Positions 23,231-34,568 of a stretch of 64,000 nt of DNA are shown here, one piece after another. A program made the position numbers and the translations under genes. Below the pieces are notes generated by a model. That model was not told the DNA's origin, ran no database searches, and saw nothing but the letters and a program-made list of their open reading frames with translations. Positions within the stretch are counted from its first letter, which is position 1. Each line of letters opens with the position of its first letter. The DNA is from Beta vulgaris subsp. vulgaris (taxonomy: Eukaryota; Streptophyta; Magnoliopsida; Caryophyllales; Amaranthaceae), in assembly GCF_026745355.1 (NCBI RefSeq), contig NC_079204.1:51632209-51696208 (forward strand), given 5' to 3'.

Positions 23231-24965
23231 AAACACCACTCTCAAGGTTCATTAGTCCAAAGTTGATTGATGAAAATAATTGGATATATTTCATACTCTA
23301 CCATTTGTTGAATTCCAAATAACGGATTCAATAACAAAATCAATCTACAGAACATACTCATAACCATATAAAGCAATCTTCCCCACTCTAGTTGGATTAC
23401 ACGACCATATGACCAGCCTACGTGGAGGTAATCTACGAACTTATACTCATTTAAGTGATCTCATAAACCAACTTAGTTATGTGAATTCTAATCAATCAAC
23501 ATCACTTTATTATATTAAATCGTTTATAAGGTATTTCTTCATCACATTTATTCGAATATATTAGTAGATAAACCTCGTAATAAAGTTTACGTCTAACAAT
23601 CTTGGTATTATCAACATTTTACTAATCCTTTTCCTTTCTTTAGTTAACTAAACTAACATAACTAACTCATAGCTTTCTAATTCTATTAACTTCAATGACT
23701 CACATAACTCAACTTATTCAATTACTTTAGTTAACAATCATCAACACCACAACAATAAAGATACTCGGGAACTATTCCCATTGATTTCCGAAAAGTAAAC
23801 TTTCGACTAACTTAGTTAATACAAATCATTCCATAAATCTAAACGACAATCTCTAATCGATTTATCCACTTCCATAACTCACTATTCGTCGTAACTAGAG
23901 CGAAGCTTATAATAATCAAACTAAACATACAAAACAAGGTTAAGTGGATTGCAAAATCATGACCAATATATGTGACATTAACCTTATAAACGGAACTCAT
24001 TAGTTGTAGTCCAACAACATAACAACAACAACAAAAACCGACAATAACAACAATAACCACACAACACAAACCACCATAATAACACCACCACAACAACCAT
24101 CTAGTAGTACCAACTGATCTTAGCTTAATAACCTTATTCAACGAACAAGAAACTGATCTGATAACTATTTGATGGTAAAATTGATTTAATCCAGCTAGGT
24201 TTCAATACCCAAACTATTCTGCAACTCATTCTGTTTTGCAAATAATCAATTTAATACTTTAGTATCCTTTGAAACTAATAACAATACAACAACAATACAA
24301 AATCAGGCATAATATAACAACATGAACATGGTCATCAATAACACAGCTCACAGCATAAGAAGGGGAAAAGTACCCTTTTCGCTCGACTACTTCTCACGGC
24401 GGCACAACAACAACAACCAACAGCAGCAACGCGAGCAGGGGATGGAAAAACTGACCGTGACGGCACCACAACCACAACCAGTAGCAGAACGACAACGTGC
24501 GGTGGTGGAGAAGCTACCACCGAATAGCAGCGTCGAGAGCGGTAGCACAACCGCTAACAAAAAGCGCGACGAGGAGAGAGAAACACAGGGCCGCGGTGGC
24601 TCGTGAGCAGCACCGCAACGAAGAGAGAAGGACAGGAAGCAAGCTCCGGCGAGCTTAGGTAACGCCGGTGAGGCAAGAGCGCAGGCGAGAGAGGGAGTTC
24701 GAGGGGCTGGGTTTTGTTTCATCTAAAATAAACCAACTTTAGTTGGAAACTTTCGACAAATACTACTCAAATGATTTTAAATAACTAAAATCCAAAATAT
24801 ATAATATAAATAACTTCATAAAATTAAACAAATAAATATATTACAAATACGATAAGATAAATATTCATACTCCAACTCAAAGAAAATAAGAGTATCTGGA
24901 AAATAATTAAATTATCAACTATGATTAGCTTTTAAATAAACGCTTTTAAAAACAAGTCTGTTACA

Positions 24966-25085
24966 TACTACCACCCTTATCAAAAGTTTCATCCTCGAAA
25001 CTTGCAAACAATTTTTCTCTGAAAACCAAAATCTCAAGGTCATAAGATATTAGGCGTCCAGCCTCCATTCTACCATCATCTTTTG
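24966..25085 (-). pseudogene. Gypsy pol C-terminal end and polypurine tract
   Basis: The minus strand reads in one open frame MEAGRLISYDLEILVFREKL, then ASFEDETFDKGGSM and a stop formed at the first bases of the LTR. Plant Gypsy (chromovirus-type) polyproteins end in exactly this way, with a purine tract AAGGGTGGTAGTA touching the 3' LTR. It fixes the orientation of the older LTR (3' LTR, minus strand). The rest of pol is missing: the sequence changes character by about 25200. Confidence 0.75.
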
Positions 25086-25185
25086 GTTCTCTACTTCAAC
25101 TTGATTCGCGAAATCAAGGAGCAAAGAAAATCTCTACTTCGACTTGACTCGCAATATCAAGGAGCAAAGAGCAAAAGGGGCAAAC
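25085..25185. repeat. 50-bp tandem duplication
   Basis: TCTCTACTTC(A/G)ACTTGA followed by TCGC...ATCAAGGAGCAAAGA occurs twice in a row. Confidence 0.7.
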
Positions 25186-25299
25186 TTGTAGGCATTTGAT
25201 TTCAATCATCTCATTTGCAGAGATCTCGTTTGAAATTCATTTACTTTAGCAAATTATATAAGTTTTCTCGAAATACACACTTTTGAGTAAATAATACCA

Positions 25300-25600
25300 G
25301 AGGCAATCAAGTCATAACAAGAAATGTGGCAAGCGACACTTTGGAAGGAGCTGCACAGGGCAGATTGTATGTTTCAAATGCAAGAATATGGGGCATCGAC
25401 TCAAGGAGTGCCCGATGGGGGGCTTCACAAAAAGTGATGGAGGGAGCTGCAAGGACTGGAGGCGCCCTGATGATCAAGGGAAATGAAGCAAGTGCGGCAA
25501 GGGAGCCCAAGGATGGCGCATATCGTCAATCAAGCAAGGGTCCTGGGAAAATGTTCGCTATCAAGGCAGAAGCAACTACAGGACCGTGGTTAAGATTTTA
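25300..25600 (+). pseudogene. Gypsy gag zinc-knuckle fragment
   Basis: One plus-strand frame reads CGKRHFGRSC and then CFKCKNMGHRLKECP: a CCHC zinc knuckle (C-x2-C-x4-H-x4-C) preceded by the half-knuckle CGKxH(x)G typical of plant Gypsy Gag. A TGA follows at about 25488. It is on the strand opposite to the pol end 220 bp away, so the two come from different insertions or from a rearranged one. A longer overlapping open frame (25326-25601) is the wrong frame. Confidence 0.8.
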
Positions 25601-25603
25601 GTA

Positions 25604-25861
25604 CTTCCTCCGTTTCAATTAAGTTGTGACACTTTTAAAATCACGGATTTTTATTTTTGAAGGGGAGAGAGATAAAGAAAGAAAATAAAATGGTCCCATG
25701 TAATAGGGGAGAGATAGAGAGAAGTTATTAACGAAAATAAAAGTGTCACAACTAAATTGAAACTTTCTGAAATGGAAAGTGTCACAAGTAAATTGAAACG
25801 GAGGTAGAGAGAAATTATTACCCAAAATGAAAGTATCACAACTAAATTGAAACGGATGAAG
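25604..25861. mobile_element. Stowaway-type MITE
   Basis: Ends CTTCCTCCGTTTCAATTAAG and its inverse (TTGAAACGGATGAAG), flanked by TA on both sides. A second inverted-end copy (TAAATTGAAACGGAGG, about 25789-25804) lies inside, so two elements may be nested or fused. Confidence 0.85.
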
Positions 25862-25921
25862 TATATAAAATTTGAAGTAATAAGATCAATTATTATCAAT
25901 GCGTTAGTTTTTTTTTTAAAA

Positions 25922-26177
25922 TCTATACTAATATATTAAAAGGTTTTAGTTCATGAAAGTGCCACGTGGCGCTCTCCCTAGGGAGTTTTAGTTCATGTAA
26001 TCCATGTGCAATAAAAAAAAATTAGAAACTGCATAGTATAGGTTTTGATCCCGTGACCTCAAGTTCATGTACTAAAGTTTCACTAGACCAAGTTGTATTT
26101 AGTGCTATCGTATCAAAGTACAATATTAATAAATGAATTTTTTCTTACCCGGGGCATAGCAAGGGCCTAATAACTAG
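25922..26177 (+). mobile_element. Non-autonomous Helitron
   Basis: Starts A|TCTATACTAATATATTAAAAG and ends with a CCCGGGGCATAGCAAGGGCC hairpin region, then TAATAACTAG|T. 256 bp, no coding content. Confidence 0.75.
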
Positions 26178-26271
26178 TTATATGTATTTAATGGAGTAAA
26201 ACACCCTAAAGAAGAGTCTCATGTGGCATCATTCCTTATTTAGAAACGTTTTTTTAATATATTAGTATAGA
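26178..26271 (-). mobile_element. Inverted Helitron 5' end
   Basis: Minus strand from 26271 reads TCTATACTAATATATTAAAA and continues with a CCACATGAGACTCTTC stretch like the CCACGTGGCGCTCTCC of the neighbouring Helitron. No hairpin of its own; truncated against the 3' end of the first. Confidence 0.55.
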
Positions 26272-28065
26272 TGGTATTTGCCTAATTGATATTTAGGGGG
26301 TTGGTACTTAGGAAATCATACATCTCACAATAATAGGGAATTTTTTAGGAGGTTATTCACCCATATATTTCCAAACCTTTTCTTGTCTCAATGCTTGTAA
26401 GTTGTAAAATTGTTATGTGCAAATTAATTAGGATGAGAAAGATTGAAATATTTAAAAGAATCTAGAATAGATTGGGTTTAGTGGTTTAATATAACTTATT
26501 GTGAACTCAAACTGACTTTATTACAAAAAAACTAATTATATTAGAAAGAGACCAACTATGTCATTCACAAATTGACTATATCAGAAAATTGATATATATC
26601 ACACAAAAGGTGATTATATCATTCAATAATTGATTATACCAAATAGTTTTCCGTGCACAATAAGTTATTGTGAATCCGGTTCATTCAAGACGTCTTGTTG
26701 AAACATGACTTGTATGCTTAAATAATAAAATGATTTTTCCTTTGATTAAAATTATGAAGGTTTTGAAATTTGAATATCTCACTTTGTAAGTTATTGTTAA
26801 ACCAACAATCTATATTCTATAACTTATGCTTGCGATAACATATCGACTCGAAACAATATATCATTTCTTAAGTTATTAGATTACATGAGAAATCGTTTGA
26901 GCCCAACAAATTAGATAACAGAATATATAAAATTAAGTAAATTTCATATATATTTGAACACATAACTTCAAGTTCATTTATTTTTTCTTTGACATTAAGT
27001 GAAGTAATTATGTTAAGAATAAAACAACCCGTTAATTAAAAAAAAGGTACGACAATTCGTGCATAACATGCAATCATATGAAGTACAATTTGTTGGCTAA
27101 TAATAACATAAAACATGCTTTGATCTTTTCCTTCCTATATGTTAGGAATTTTCTGATTATATATTGTGCTATGAATCCGAATTATTATGGGAGCCTCAAA
27201 TTCGGAATAGAAGAAAAGAATGGTCGATGTGCACCAGCTAGGTTGCATAAACAGAAGAGAAGATGATAACTAGAGCGGTGTTTTATGAGTAAAATGACTA
27301 TTGATATTCTCGCTTTTATATATTGGAATTTCCTAGTTGAGTAATTCGTATTTAGGGGGTTGGAACTTAGGAAATCATACATTCTAGAATCCTGTTTTTT
27401 GAGACTTATTTTCAGTTTATTTTAGTTTAGTTCAATTTCTCTCTGTAGTTTAGTTTAATTTAATTTCGTATGCAGTCAGTTTCTCCCAGTTCAGTTCATT
27501 CCATTCTGAAAGAATGGAGCCTAGATCTCACTTCAAGGATGATTGCAAAATATAAGTATGAGGTGTGCGTTTGGAATGGGGTGAACCCATACAAAATGTT
27601 TGGTTAGTGAAATTCTCTTTGTCAAACCAATACCTTAAACCCATAAATTATGGGAAAAATTGATTTTATCAGTCCCAACTTTGGGCGTACTGACAAAAAC
27701 AGTCCCAACTTTCAGTTTTTATTGTTCAGTCCCAACTATTGGGGATACTTTACACACTTATAACAATTTCTAGCTATTATTATTTTTGTATAAAAGAGAA
27801 ATATATTGTTGGAAGAAAAAAAAACAATGTCGTCAGCTTCTCTTTCCATTCTACCACTTTTAAACGTACATGTAATTCTTTTACTCCAGCATCTTAAGCA
27901 TTTATCTTCTTCATTGTTTTCTCTAACATCATTTAGCAGATAAGTGTTTTATTTCTATATGTTTTTAAATTGTTGTACTCTTTGACTGTTGTTGTGTTGA
28001 TGTATGCAATTCTATCTTCTCCATTCTTTTCTCTAACATTGTTTAGGAGACCTTTTTTTTCAAGA
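26272..28065. other. No gene; short repeats
   Basis: AT-rich intergenic DNA. A block of about 35 bp containing TTAGGGGGTTGG.ACTTAGG and AAATCATACAT occurs at about 26291 and 27353. AGTTCAGTTTAGTT-type runs lie at 27400-27500. The phrase CAGTCCCAACTTT is repeated three times at 27680-27740, reminiscent of the terminal part of a dispersed repeat. The short reading frames at 27078-27382 have no features of real genes. Confidence 0.4.
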
Positions 28066-28074
28066 TTTTTTTTT

Positions 28075-29022
28075 GGGAAATTCTCTCCGGTAACCCCCTT
28101 TTTTTCCAATTTCTCAACGGTAACCCCCTTTTTTTATTGCCAATGGTAACCCCCAATTATTAGCAATTCTCAATCATGACCTTAATTAGTGTATTTTGGT
28201 ATTAATTGACATTAAATCAGATAATTTGGAGTTATCTTTGGTTAAATAAGATAATTAGCACCCACACTTTGACACACTCTCTCTCTCTCCTCACCCAACA
28301 TACCCACCCCAATCACCCATCCACCCCCTCGATCTCCAGCCACCCCACCCCAAATCCTGCCCCCCACCTAAACCACCGTCCCAACCATCCCCCACTCCCT
28401 AAACCCCCACCCTGACCTCCCCACCCCGACTTCCCTCACCCCCGATTTCCCCCACCCCATAAAACCCCACCACCGGACCCAGCCACTCCGAACCCACGCC
28501 CATGAATCACCCAACCACCGAACCCCCCACCTCCGATTCCCCTTCCCCCGAAACCCACCACCACCGAACCCCACCCTCGAAACCCCCCACCCCTGAAAGC
28601 ACCCCCCCACCTCAGCCACCCCCAACGAGCCTCCCCACCCCACCTCGGCCTCCCACACCTCGATCCGACCATTCCTAGCAACCCCCACCCCAGGTGCGTG
28701 AAGGGTCATTAAAGGTGGGGCGGTTGATTGGGCAGGTTGTGAGGTTGTGATTTGGGTCGTGTGGTGGGGGTGGTCGATTGGTTTGCTGGGGTCGTGGGTG
28801 GGGGGTTGTCCATCGTGGCTGGTTTTTTTTTGGGGAAAATAATTAATTAAAGGTTTTCTTTTGTAATTAATATTAAGAATATTGTAATTAATATTAAAAA
28901 TATATGTTAATAAGTAATTAAAGGTGTTAATTAGTGATTTAAGGTCATGGTTGCGAATTACTCATAATTGTATGTTACCATCGGCAATAAAAAAATAAAA
29001 GGGGTTATCGGTGATAATTTCC
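28075..29022. mobile_element. TIR element with long inverted repeats, likely MULE-type
   Basis: The left end GGGAAATTCTCTCCGGTAAC, then CCCC, recurs in inverse at the right end (reverse complement GGAAATTATCACCGATAACC). Similarity extends over about 100 bp, through a NATGGTAAC block to ATTCNCAANCATGACCTTAA. Runs of 9 T (28066-28074) and 8 T (29023-29030) flank it and could be the target duplication. The centre (28270-28700) is extremely C-rich, then G/T-rich. Open frames there are compositional. No transposase is encoded. Confidence 0.75.
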
Positions 29023-30764
29023 TTTTTTTTATATCTATGTTTAATTAGTTAAACTCATTGTCCATTGTGTTGATCTTTTCTAGTTCCATCCTCCGCATTG
29101 TTTCCTCATCATAGCTTATTCTTTTGCGATTCTTTTTTTTTCCTATCTTTTTTTTTAAAAAATTGTTATACTTGCCATTCGTATGGGGTGGCCATAATTA
29201 TTGTTATAGTTGATTCTTGAAAAAATATAAATAGAAAAGTAACAATAGAATAACATTACAATATATATTACAGGTGATTTATTAAATAAAAAAAAATACA
29301 AACGACATAATGATTTTGATTTGATTTTTGATTCCAACAAGATTCAAACCAAACACTAGGTATTAGTAATCAAGTTCAATAAAATAATTGTAAGTGAAAA
29401 CTATATAATAATTAGTGATGAGTTTTAAAAGTAATACTGTAACTTCGCAAGTGCACACTTTTGTTGTTAGCAGAGACTTAGAAAATACGAATCGATCTAC
29501 ATGGAGAGGATTTCTTTAGATTAATGTGCGATTAATTAACCATTTCAGGGAAAATGTTGTTAAATGATTGATAACTAAGCTAATATAAACTAAATCAAAT
29601 ATGGTTTTATATCAGATAATTAAAGTTTAAGGTATTCGTTTGGTTCACCATGCTTATACTAATCCAGCAATACAAAATAGTTCAACAATACTTGGATTAA
29701 GGGGTGAGTAATTAGTGTCTTTTGTTAATCCAATAGTTGGGACTTAACACTCTTAGATCAATATATGCAATAAGGTTGATAACATGACGAGATCTACCAA
29801 TTGCAATGATCCTCTAATAATTATGATCTTTTAATTCTAACTCTTATTAGCTATACGATAATCTATGATACTGCACAATTACTTGAATCAAATTAATAAG
29901 AAATCAATTGGAATACTAGAACTAGTCTTTACCCAAATATTGATGAACTTCAAGGCATAATCATTGAGGTAAATACATGGTTTTCTTCGTAGCCCTAAAG
30001 TGAGATTTTTGTTTAAAGTAAGATGAAGGGAACTCGATGGAAATAAGGGAAAATCCTCAAATGAGTCCCATGATATTTGATCCCTAGACCTCAAGGATAA
30101 GAGGTGGGAAGCGATGTCACTACTCCACCACCTCAACCTCGCCCTAGAGTTAGATTACTTGTTCATAGCAATAAAGAACAAATTCATAATCAAAATAAAT
30201 CAATTCATGAAATTAAACTAAATAGAGAAATACTACCACATAATTGAAGAACAATGGAAAATATAATCAACCATCTTTAACAATCTTCAAAGCTGAACGT
30301 AATGAGTTTGGCAAACTAAAGTTAAGAAGAAAACTAGAATACTTAACCTAATAAAAACGAGGAGTTTTTGTCCTAAATTACCACAATTTTCAAGGACTTT
30401 GCAAGAAACTATCTTAACTAAGCAAAATTGTCCCAAAATACGTTAACTATACAAAACCACTGTTGACCACTAACAAGCCAGTTTTCTCATCACGATTTCC
30501 GGTCATCGAAGTCATGTGCACACCTGTATTTTTTTTTCTTTTTCAATTCACTCAAAATCCCTTTCCCCCTTTTACAACAACCCACACCATTGCAGGCCTC
30601 TCCTTTCTCCTTACTATTGCAAGTGTTGCTGCAGCTCTGTCGGTGGTTGCAGCCGGTATTGTGGTTGTTGTTCGTGGGTGTTGTGGTTAAAATCGGTGTT
30701 GCTGCAGTCTGCCTTTCAGGCGGCGTTGTGGTTACAACCGATGTTACTGCATCTCCACCATGTA
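29023..30764. other. No gene; one dispersed-repeat-like segment
   Basis: Around 29440-29560 the sequence TCGCAAGTGCACACTT...GAATCGATCTACATGGAGAGG resembles a block seen in many plant repeats (cgcaagtgcac...tcgatcc.cagggag). The frames at 29888-30136 and 30463-30831 are low in complexity (GTTGTTG, CTGCAG tracts) and overlap on both strands. I would not call a gene. Confidence 0.4.
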
Positions 30765-31768
30765 TGTTGAAACCCAGTAAATGTCCACTTGTGAGTGTCC
30801 CACATTGGAGAAAGAGGAGAGAATAAACCACTTTATAAGATTAGGAGTTACTCCTCCAATCACCAATTGGTTTTAGGATGGAACCTCCTAATTTGTAAGT
30901 GGGCTAAACTCTCCTCCTCCTTATTGGGTTACCCACATATAATCTAAAAATTAACATGATATCAGAGACTGGATTGTGGGTCTCTTCTAATCTGGGCCTC
31001 TAATCAAGCAACTGAGAGTTTACCTCGACAGGATGTCCAACTCCTAAGAGGATTATTATTTATTACCTTTCCAGTTAGCTCTAAATTATAAAGACACTCA
31101 CAAGTAAGGGGGTGTGTTGAAACCCATTAAATGTCCACTTGTGAGTAGAGATAGCAGTGGGTAATGGACCTTACCCGGATCAGTGGATCCAGATCCATTT
31201 TGACGGATCTGGATCCCCAAATTTTAGACCCTATGGATACGGGTAGGATCTGGATCTTCCTTAAAAAACGGATCTGGACCGGGTCCTAAATTATTGCCCA
31301 GATCTCGTTTACCTGTTTTTATAATATTATTATAATTTAATATTATATTTTGATAATATTATAATATTAGCTATTACATGTAAAGCGGATTTTTGCTTGA
31401 ATTTCGAATTATTGTTCTAATTAATGTGTATTTTTGTGCGAATTTACCGGATAATTAAGTTAGAATATTGGGTTGATAATTAACCTACAGTTTGATAATT
31501 GAATAGTTGTAAGTATTTGCAATGATTATTTTTCAAAAATTAAATGTATTTTTTGGTTGATATTAGATGACTTTATTACTTAAAATCTTTAATTATTGTA
31601 AAAATTAGGTTAGTTTGAAGACAATAGGCAAGGATACGTTTTGGATTCATTTAGGACCCGAATCCATAGGATCCATACGGATCTGTATCCTAGAGGACCC
31701 TGTCCAGATCCTACCCATTGTCATCTCTACTTGTGACTTGGAAGTAGTTTATTGATAAAGTGATAGAC
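30765..31768 (+). mobile_element. TRIM retrotransposon, 3' LTR interrupted by a hAT-like element
   Basis: The 5' LTR is 30765-30956 (192 bp, TGTTGAAACCC...TTAACA). The primer-binding site TGATATCAGAG follows at once, and a purine tract AAGTAAGGGGGTG precedes a second TGTTGAAACCCATTAAATG at 31115. The internal part is only about 160 bp with no coding region, which defines a TRIM. The LTR starts with the frequently seen phrase TGTCCCACATTGG (30798). The 3' LTR is recognisable only to 31145, where another element enters. Sequence after that element is too diverged to follow with certainty. Confidence 0.85.
31146..31729. mobile_element. Non-autonomous hAT-like element inside the TRIM LTR
   Basis: Inverted ends TAGAGATAGCAGTGGGTA and TAGAGATGACAATGGGTA (reverse complement of the right end). 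Flanking 8-mers are CTTGTGAG (31138-31145) and CTTGTGAC (31730-31737), the 8-bp duplication expected for hAT elements. Both sides carry GGATCTGGATC-type palindromes. No transposase. Confidence 0.88.
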
Positions 31769-32786
31769 TTGTCCTTGAACTCTGAAAGTGTATATTCCTT
31801 TGTTTCTTTTACACAATTCTTTATCCTATATAACACCAAAGGAGGTGAACGCAAATGAATTGTTATAAGTACGTGAATATTTATGAAATGTTTTGCTTTC
31901 TTCTGAATTAGATGTATATAAGGTGTAAAGTTTTTCAGGAACATTGTTCGAAGCTAGTGCTATGTTACCGTCGTCACAACAAAAGTGTTTAGGCTCATGA
32001 TAAAATCGCTTTGCTCCACAGTAAATGCATGGCTCTACTTGAGGTAGTATTTCGACGATTTGCGGAGTAGGAGTTGATGAATTTTGGTTGTTAACGGGTA
32101 CACCTACATATATATGTCCATTTTAGATACTTCTTTTTTTGGTTTATAAATGAAATTATGTTACGAATGATACCTATTAAGTCTTGAGAATCAAAATAAG
32201 GAATCGTATCTATGCAAGGACCTCCATCTTTAGAGCAAGAACCTATTATTATAAAAATTATCACGGTTACTATATACCTATCAAATAATTCATGTACATT
32301 AACATATATAACAACTTAATACTTCACAATATATTGTAGTACCTTTTTCAAAAGATGTATAATGGGTTGTTGTAGCTTTTCCTTTATGCAAAGGAAGTGA
32401 TGGAGCTTGATTTTTTGTCATGTAACTAATATTGGAATTTTTAAATTCTCCATCGTTGATAGTTAGAGCTCTTTGTGTTTTTTTATGGGTTGCATACAAT
32501 TGTCGTTTTTTTTTTCCGAATTTCCTCCTTTTTTTGTTCTTTTAACATTGCATACCAACTTCTCTTTCGTGAAGGATTATTTTGTGATTCAGACAATTGT
32601 GATGATTCATGTGTGGAACTTGTGTATTCTTTATGTGAAATTGAGTGCATAGAAGTGTCGACTTGTTTATTAATTTTTTTTCATGTGATACGCATCTCTC
32701 CATTTTTTTCTAAGTTTTTCTTTATTTTCTTCAGGCCATAGAGCATATGGACGTGGCTTATATTTTTTAGGAGCTTTCTCTTCCAT
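31740..32786 (-). pseudogene. Helitron Rep/helicase N-terminal pseudogene
   Basis: The minus strand encodes parts of the large Helitron RepHel protein, which starts rolling-circle transposition and unwinds DNA. An ATG at 32786 begins MEEKAPKKYKPRPYALWPEE. Further on come basic stretches (RKRSWYAMLKEQKK, in another frame) and then the diagnostic zinc-binding part CIYCGAKRFYHE with CCDDGNIAL (about 32040-31960) and FAFTSFGVI, NKGIYTFRVQGQVYHFIN (about 31860-31745). A TAG interrupts the last part, and frameshifts separate the blocks. The Rep catalytic motifs (HUH) and helicase domain lie further on and are absent, so only the N-terminal quarter survives. No Helitron end was identified for it. 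Confidence 0.8.
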
Positions 32787-33330
32787 GTTTTAAGTTAATT
32801 GTAATGCTTTATATTGTGTACGATAACTTACATATACTATTGAACACAATAATATATAAGCATGCGAAGTAAGATTAGCTATAATCTAAATAGAAGAATA
32901 AGTGAACATACAAAGTAAGATGAACTATAACAATACAAGAACCAAAAATAGATTGTATTGTGATTTTTGAGGACACACCTTTGTTGATAGCAGGGCCAAA
33001 TATGACGTGTAAGTGTAAGTCTTTGTAATACTTTCCTGTTTAAAAAACACATACAACAAGAAATTGCGTAAATAGGAATGTAATTAAAAATTAGTAATTT
33101 GAAAATGATAGACGTAAATCAAAGTTAAAGGGACACAGATAAGTTTAATTGCTATAATAATTCTTCACCCTTCCTTATACAAGTATTAATTAAAAATAGG
33201 AAACAAAAGATTAAAAAGAACCCACACATTTAACAACTTGGCACATAGTAAAGCGTAAAAAACATACCTAAAAATTTTGAAGATAAAAGCAACGATAAAT
33301 CTTAAGGAAGGGAAACATTGCAAAGTAATA
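32787..33330. other. No gene seen
   Basis: AT-rich DNA, possibly the 5' flank of the Helitron protein remnant. Confidence 0.4.
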
Positions 33331-33589
33331 CTCCCTCAATTTCATATTAATCTACACACTTTGACATTTTACACTATTCATAAATTGCACTTTGACCATC
33401 GTTTGTGATTTATACGTGAATAAAAACATAGTCATGTGGGATCTTGTTAGATTCGTCTTAGTATGTATTTTATTAATATATACTTTTTATAATTTTTACA
33501 AATAGAAAACTAAAGATATATGTCTTCAAAGTTTTACATTGGCATGCGTGAAAAGTGTAAGTGTGTAGATTAAAATGAAACAGAAGGAG
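33331..33589. mobile_element. Stowaway-type MITE
   Basis: Ends CTCCCTCAATTTCATATTAA and the inverse of TAAAATGAAACAGAAGGAG, with TA on both sides (33329-33330, 33590-33591). 259 bp, non-coding. Confidence 0.9.
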
Positions 33590-33591
33590 TA

Positions 33592-34568
33592 ACATTAAAG
33601 CCTCAAAGGTTCATAGGAGACAAAACATGCAAGGTGTCATTGAGAGCAGCAGCAGCTACATCATAATCTCATCAATATCAATTGGCCACTGAGAGAGATC
33701 AGGTGAAATTCAAATAAAAAGTATCCAATTCATAAGATCAACTAATCAATCACGCACCTAAATATGTGAGTAGATTTTAAGTCGAATTGAAATAAGCTAG
33801 CAACAACATAATTGTGCATCCTATTTTAGATTCATTCTTCAATCTGTCTGTTGTTTTCGCATAAAGGTGAGTTCTGTATGTATTTTAATGGAGTTTTTTG
33901 TTCTTCAATTTTGATTAACTGTTTGTAGTTGTGAATATGTGATTAGCGCTTGGCTGTGGTTTTCAAATTTTTCGAAAACAACAGATTACGACAGTTATTG
34001 TAATTTGTAACTTGCACCCAATGTTCCAAAATATAAACAAATTCTAAACTGATGAGCAACTATAATAGTGATTATAGTTCATATTACTCCACACCTGATG
34101 AAGAATATTACTATAACAACATCATTAATGGGGAAAATGTATTTTGTGCTAGTAGAAATGATGAGTTACTACCCTGTTATTTGTCCATATTTGCTGATAC
34201 TTCGTCTGAGATTCAATTCCCCAAATCTCTTACGGTACTACTTCTATTTTTCGCATTCATTTTACTTCTCTTTTCAGTTTGCTACTTCTTCCTCATTGCA
34301 CAAAATCAAGAAAAAGCTCATTACCATCATATTACTTCTTTTTTAGTTTCCTGCTTCTTATTTTTTTATCTCCTGTTCAATAGCTACAAGTAAATAAACA
34401 GGCAGATAAATTTAAGTTACCTAACATATGGCAATATTTTGGGAAAGGAACATTAAAACAGAGGAAAAAGGAATTCACCAAAATGACAGCAGTGAAGCAA
34501 ATTAGATCAGAGGAAGAAGAAATTACCTTTGTATTTGCAGGTGGACTTTGTAGCTGTAATTCCTAAAA
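33592..34568. other. No supported gene; one 113-codon frame
   Basis: A frame at 34052-34393 (+) has two hydrophobic segments and a Tyr/Asn-rich N-terminus but no family features, and a second frame overlaps it. I do not consider it a gene on this evidence. The segment ends at the target duplication TTCCTAAAA (34560-34568) of the Mutator-like element. Confidence 0.35.

Larger units (their letters stand above)
21842..24965 (-). mobile_element. Older inverted LTR of the same family, proximal part
   Basis: Read on minus from 24965 it starts TGTAACAGACTTGTTTTTAA, then CGTTTATTTAAAAGCTAA, clearly related to the start of the nested LTR (TGTAATAGCCCTGTTTTTAA, then CCTTTATTTAAAAGCTAA). A GGGTGACGACCCC block (about 22375, minus) and GTTGTTG-type runs (about 24000-24110) occur at distances comparable to those in the nested copy. 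The internal end of a retrotransposon follows at 24966. It contains the two palindromic repeat families described separately. Confidence 0.7.

Noticed and set aside
24322..24722. Overlapping plus and minus frames rich in Gln/Asn and Ser/Cys
   Set aside because: They lie inside the decayed LTR in CAACAAC/GCAGCAAC low-complexity DNA and have no family features.
26291..27390. About 35-bp direct repeats 1.06 kb apart as possible LTR ends
   Set aside because: No TG...CA borders, primer site or target duplication, so treated as an isolated dispersed repeat.
28206..28709. Proline/histidine-rich (+) and glycine/tryptophan-rich (-) frames
   Set aside because: Both strands are open because of the C-rich composition. 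No start or splice context supports a gene.
30463..30831. Several 75-113-codon frames on both strands
   Set aside because: Mutually overlapping, low complexity (GTTGTTG, TGCAGC), and running into the TRIM LTR.
34052..34393. 113-codon frame with two hydrophobic segments
   Set aside because: It has no recognisable homology features, its composition matches the AT-rich background, and a second frame overlaps it. Transcript data would be needed.
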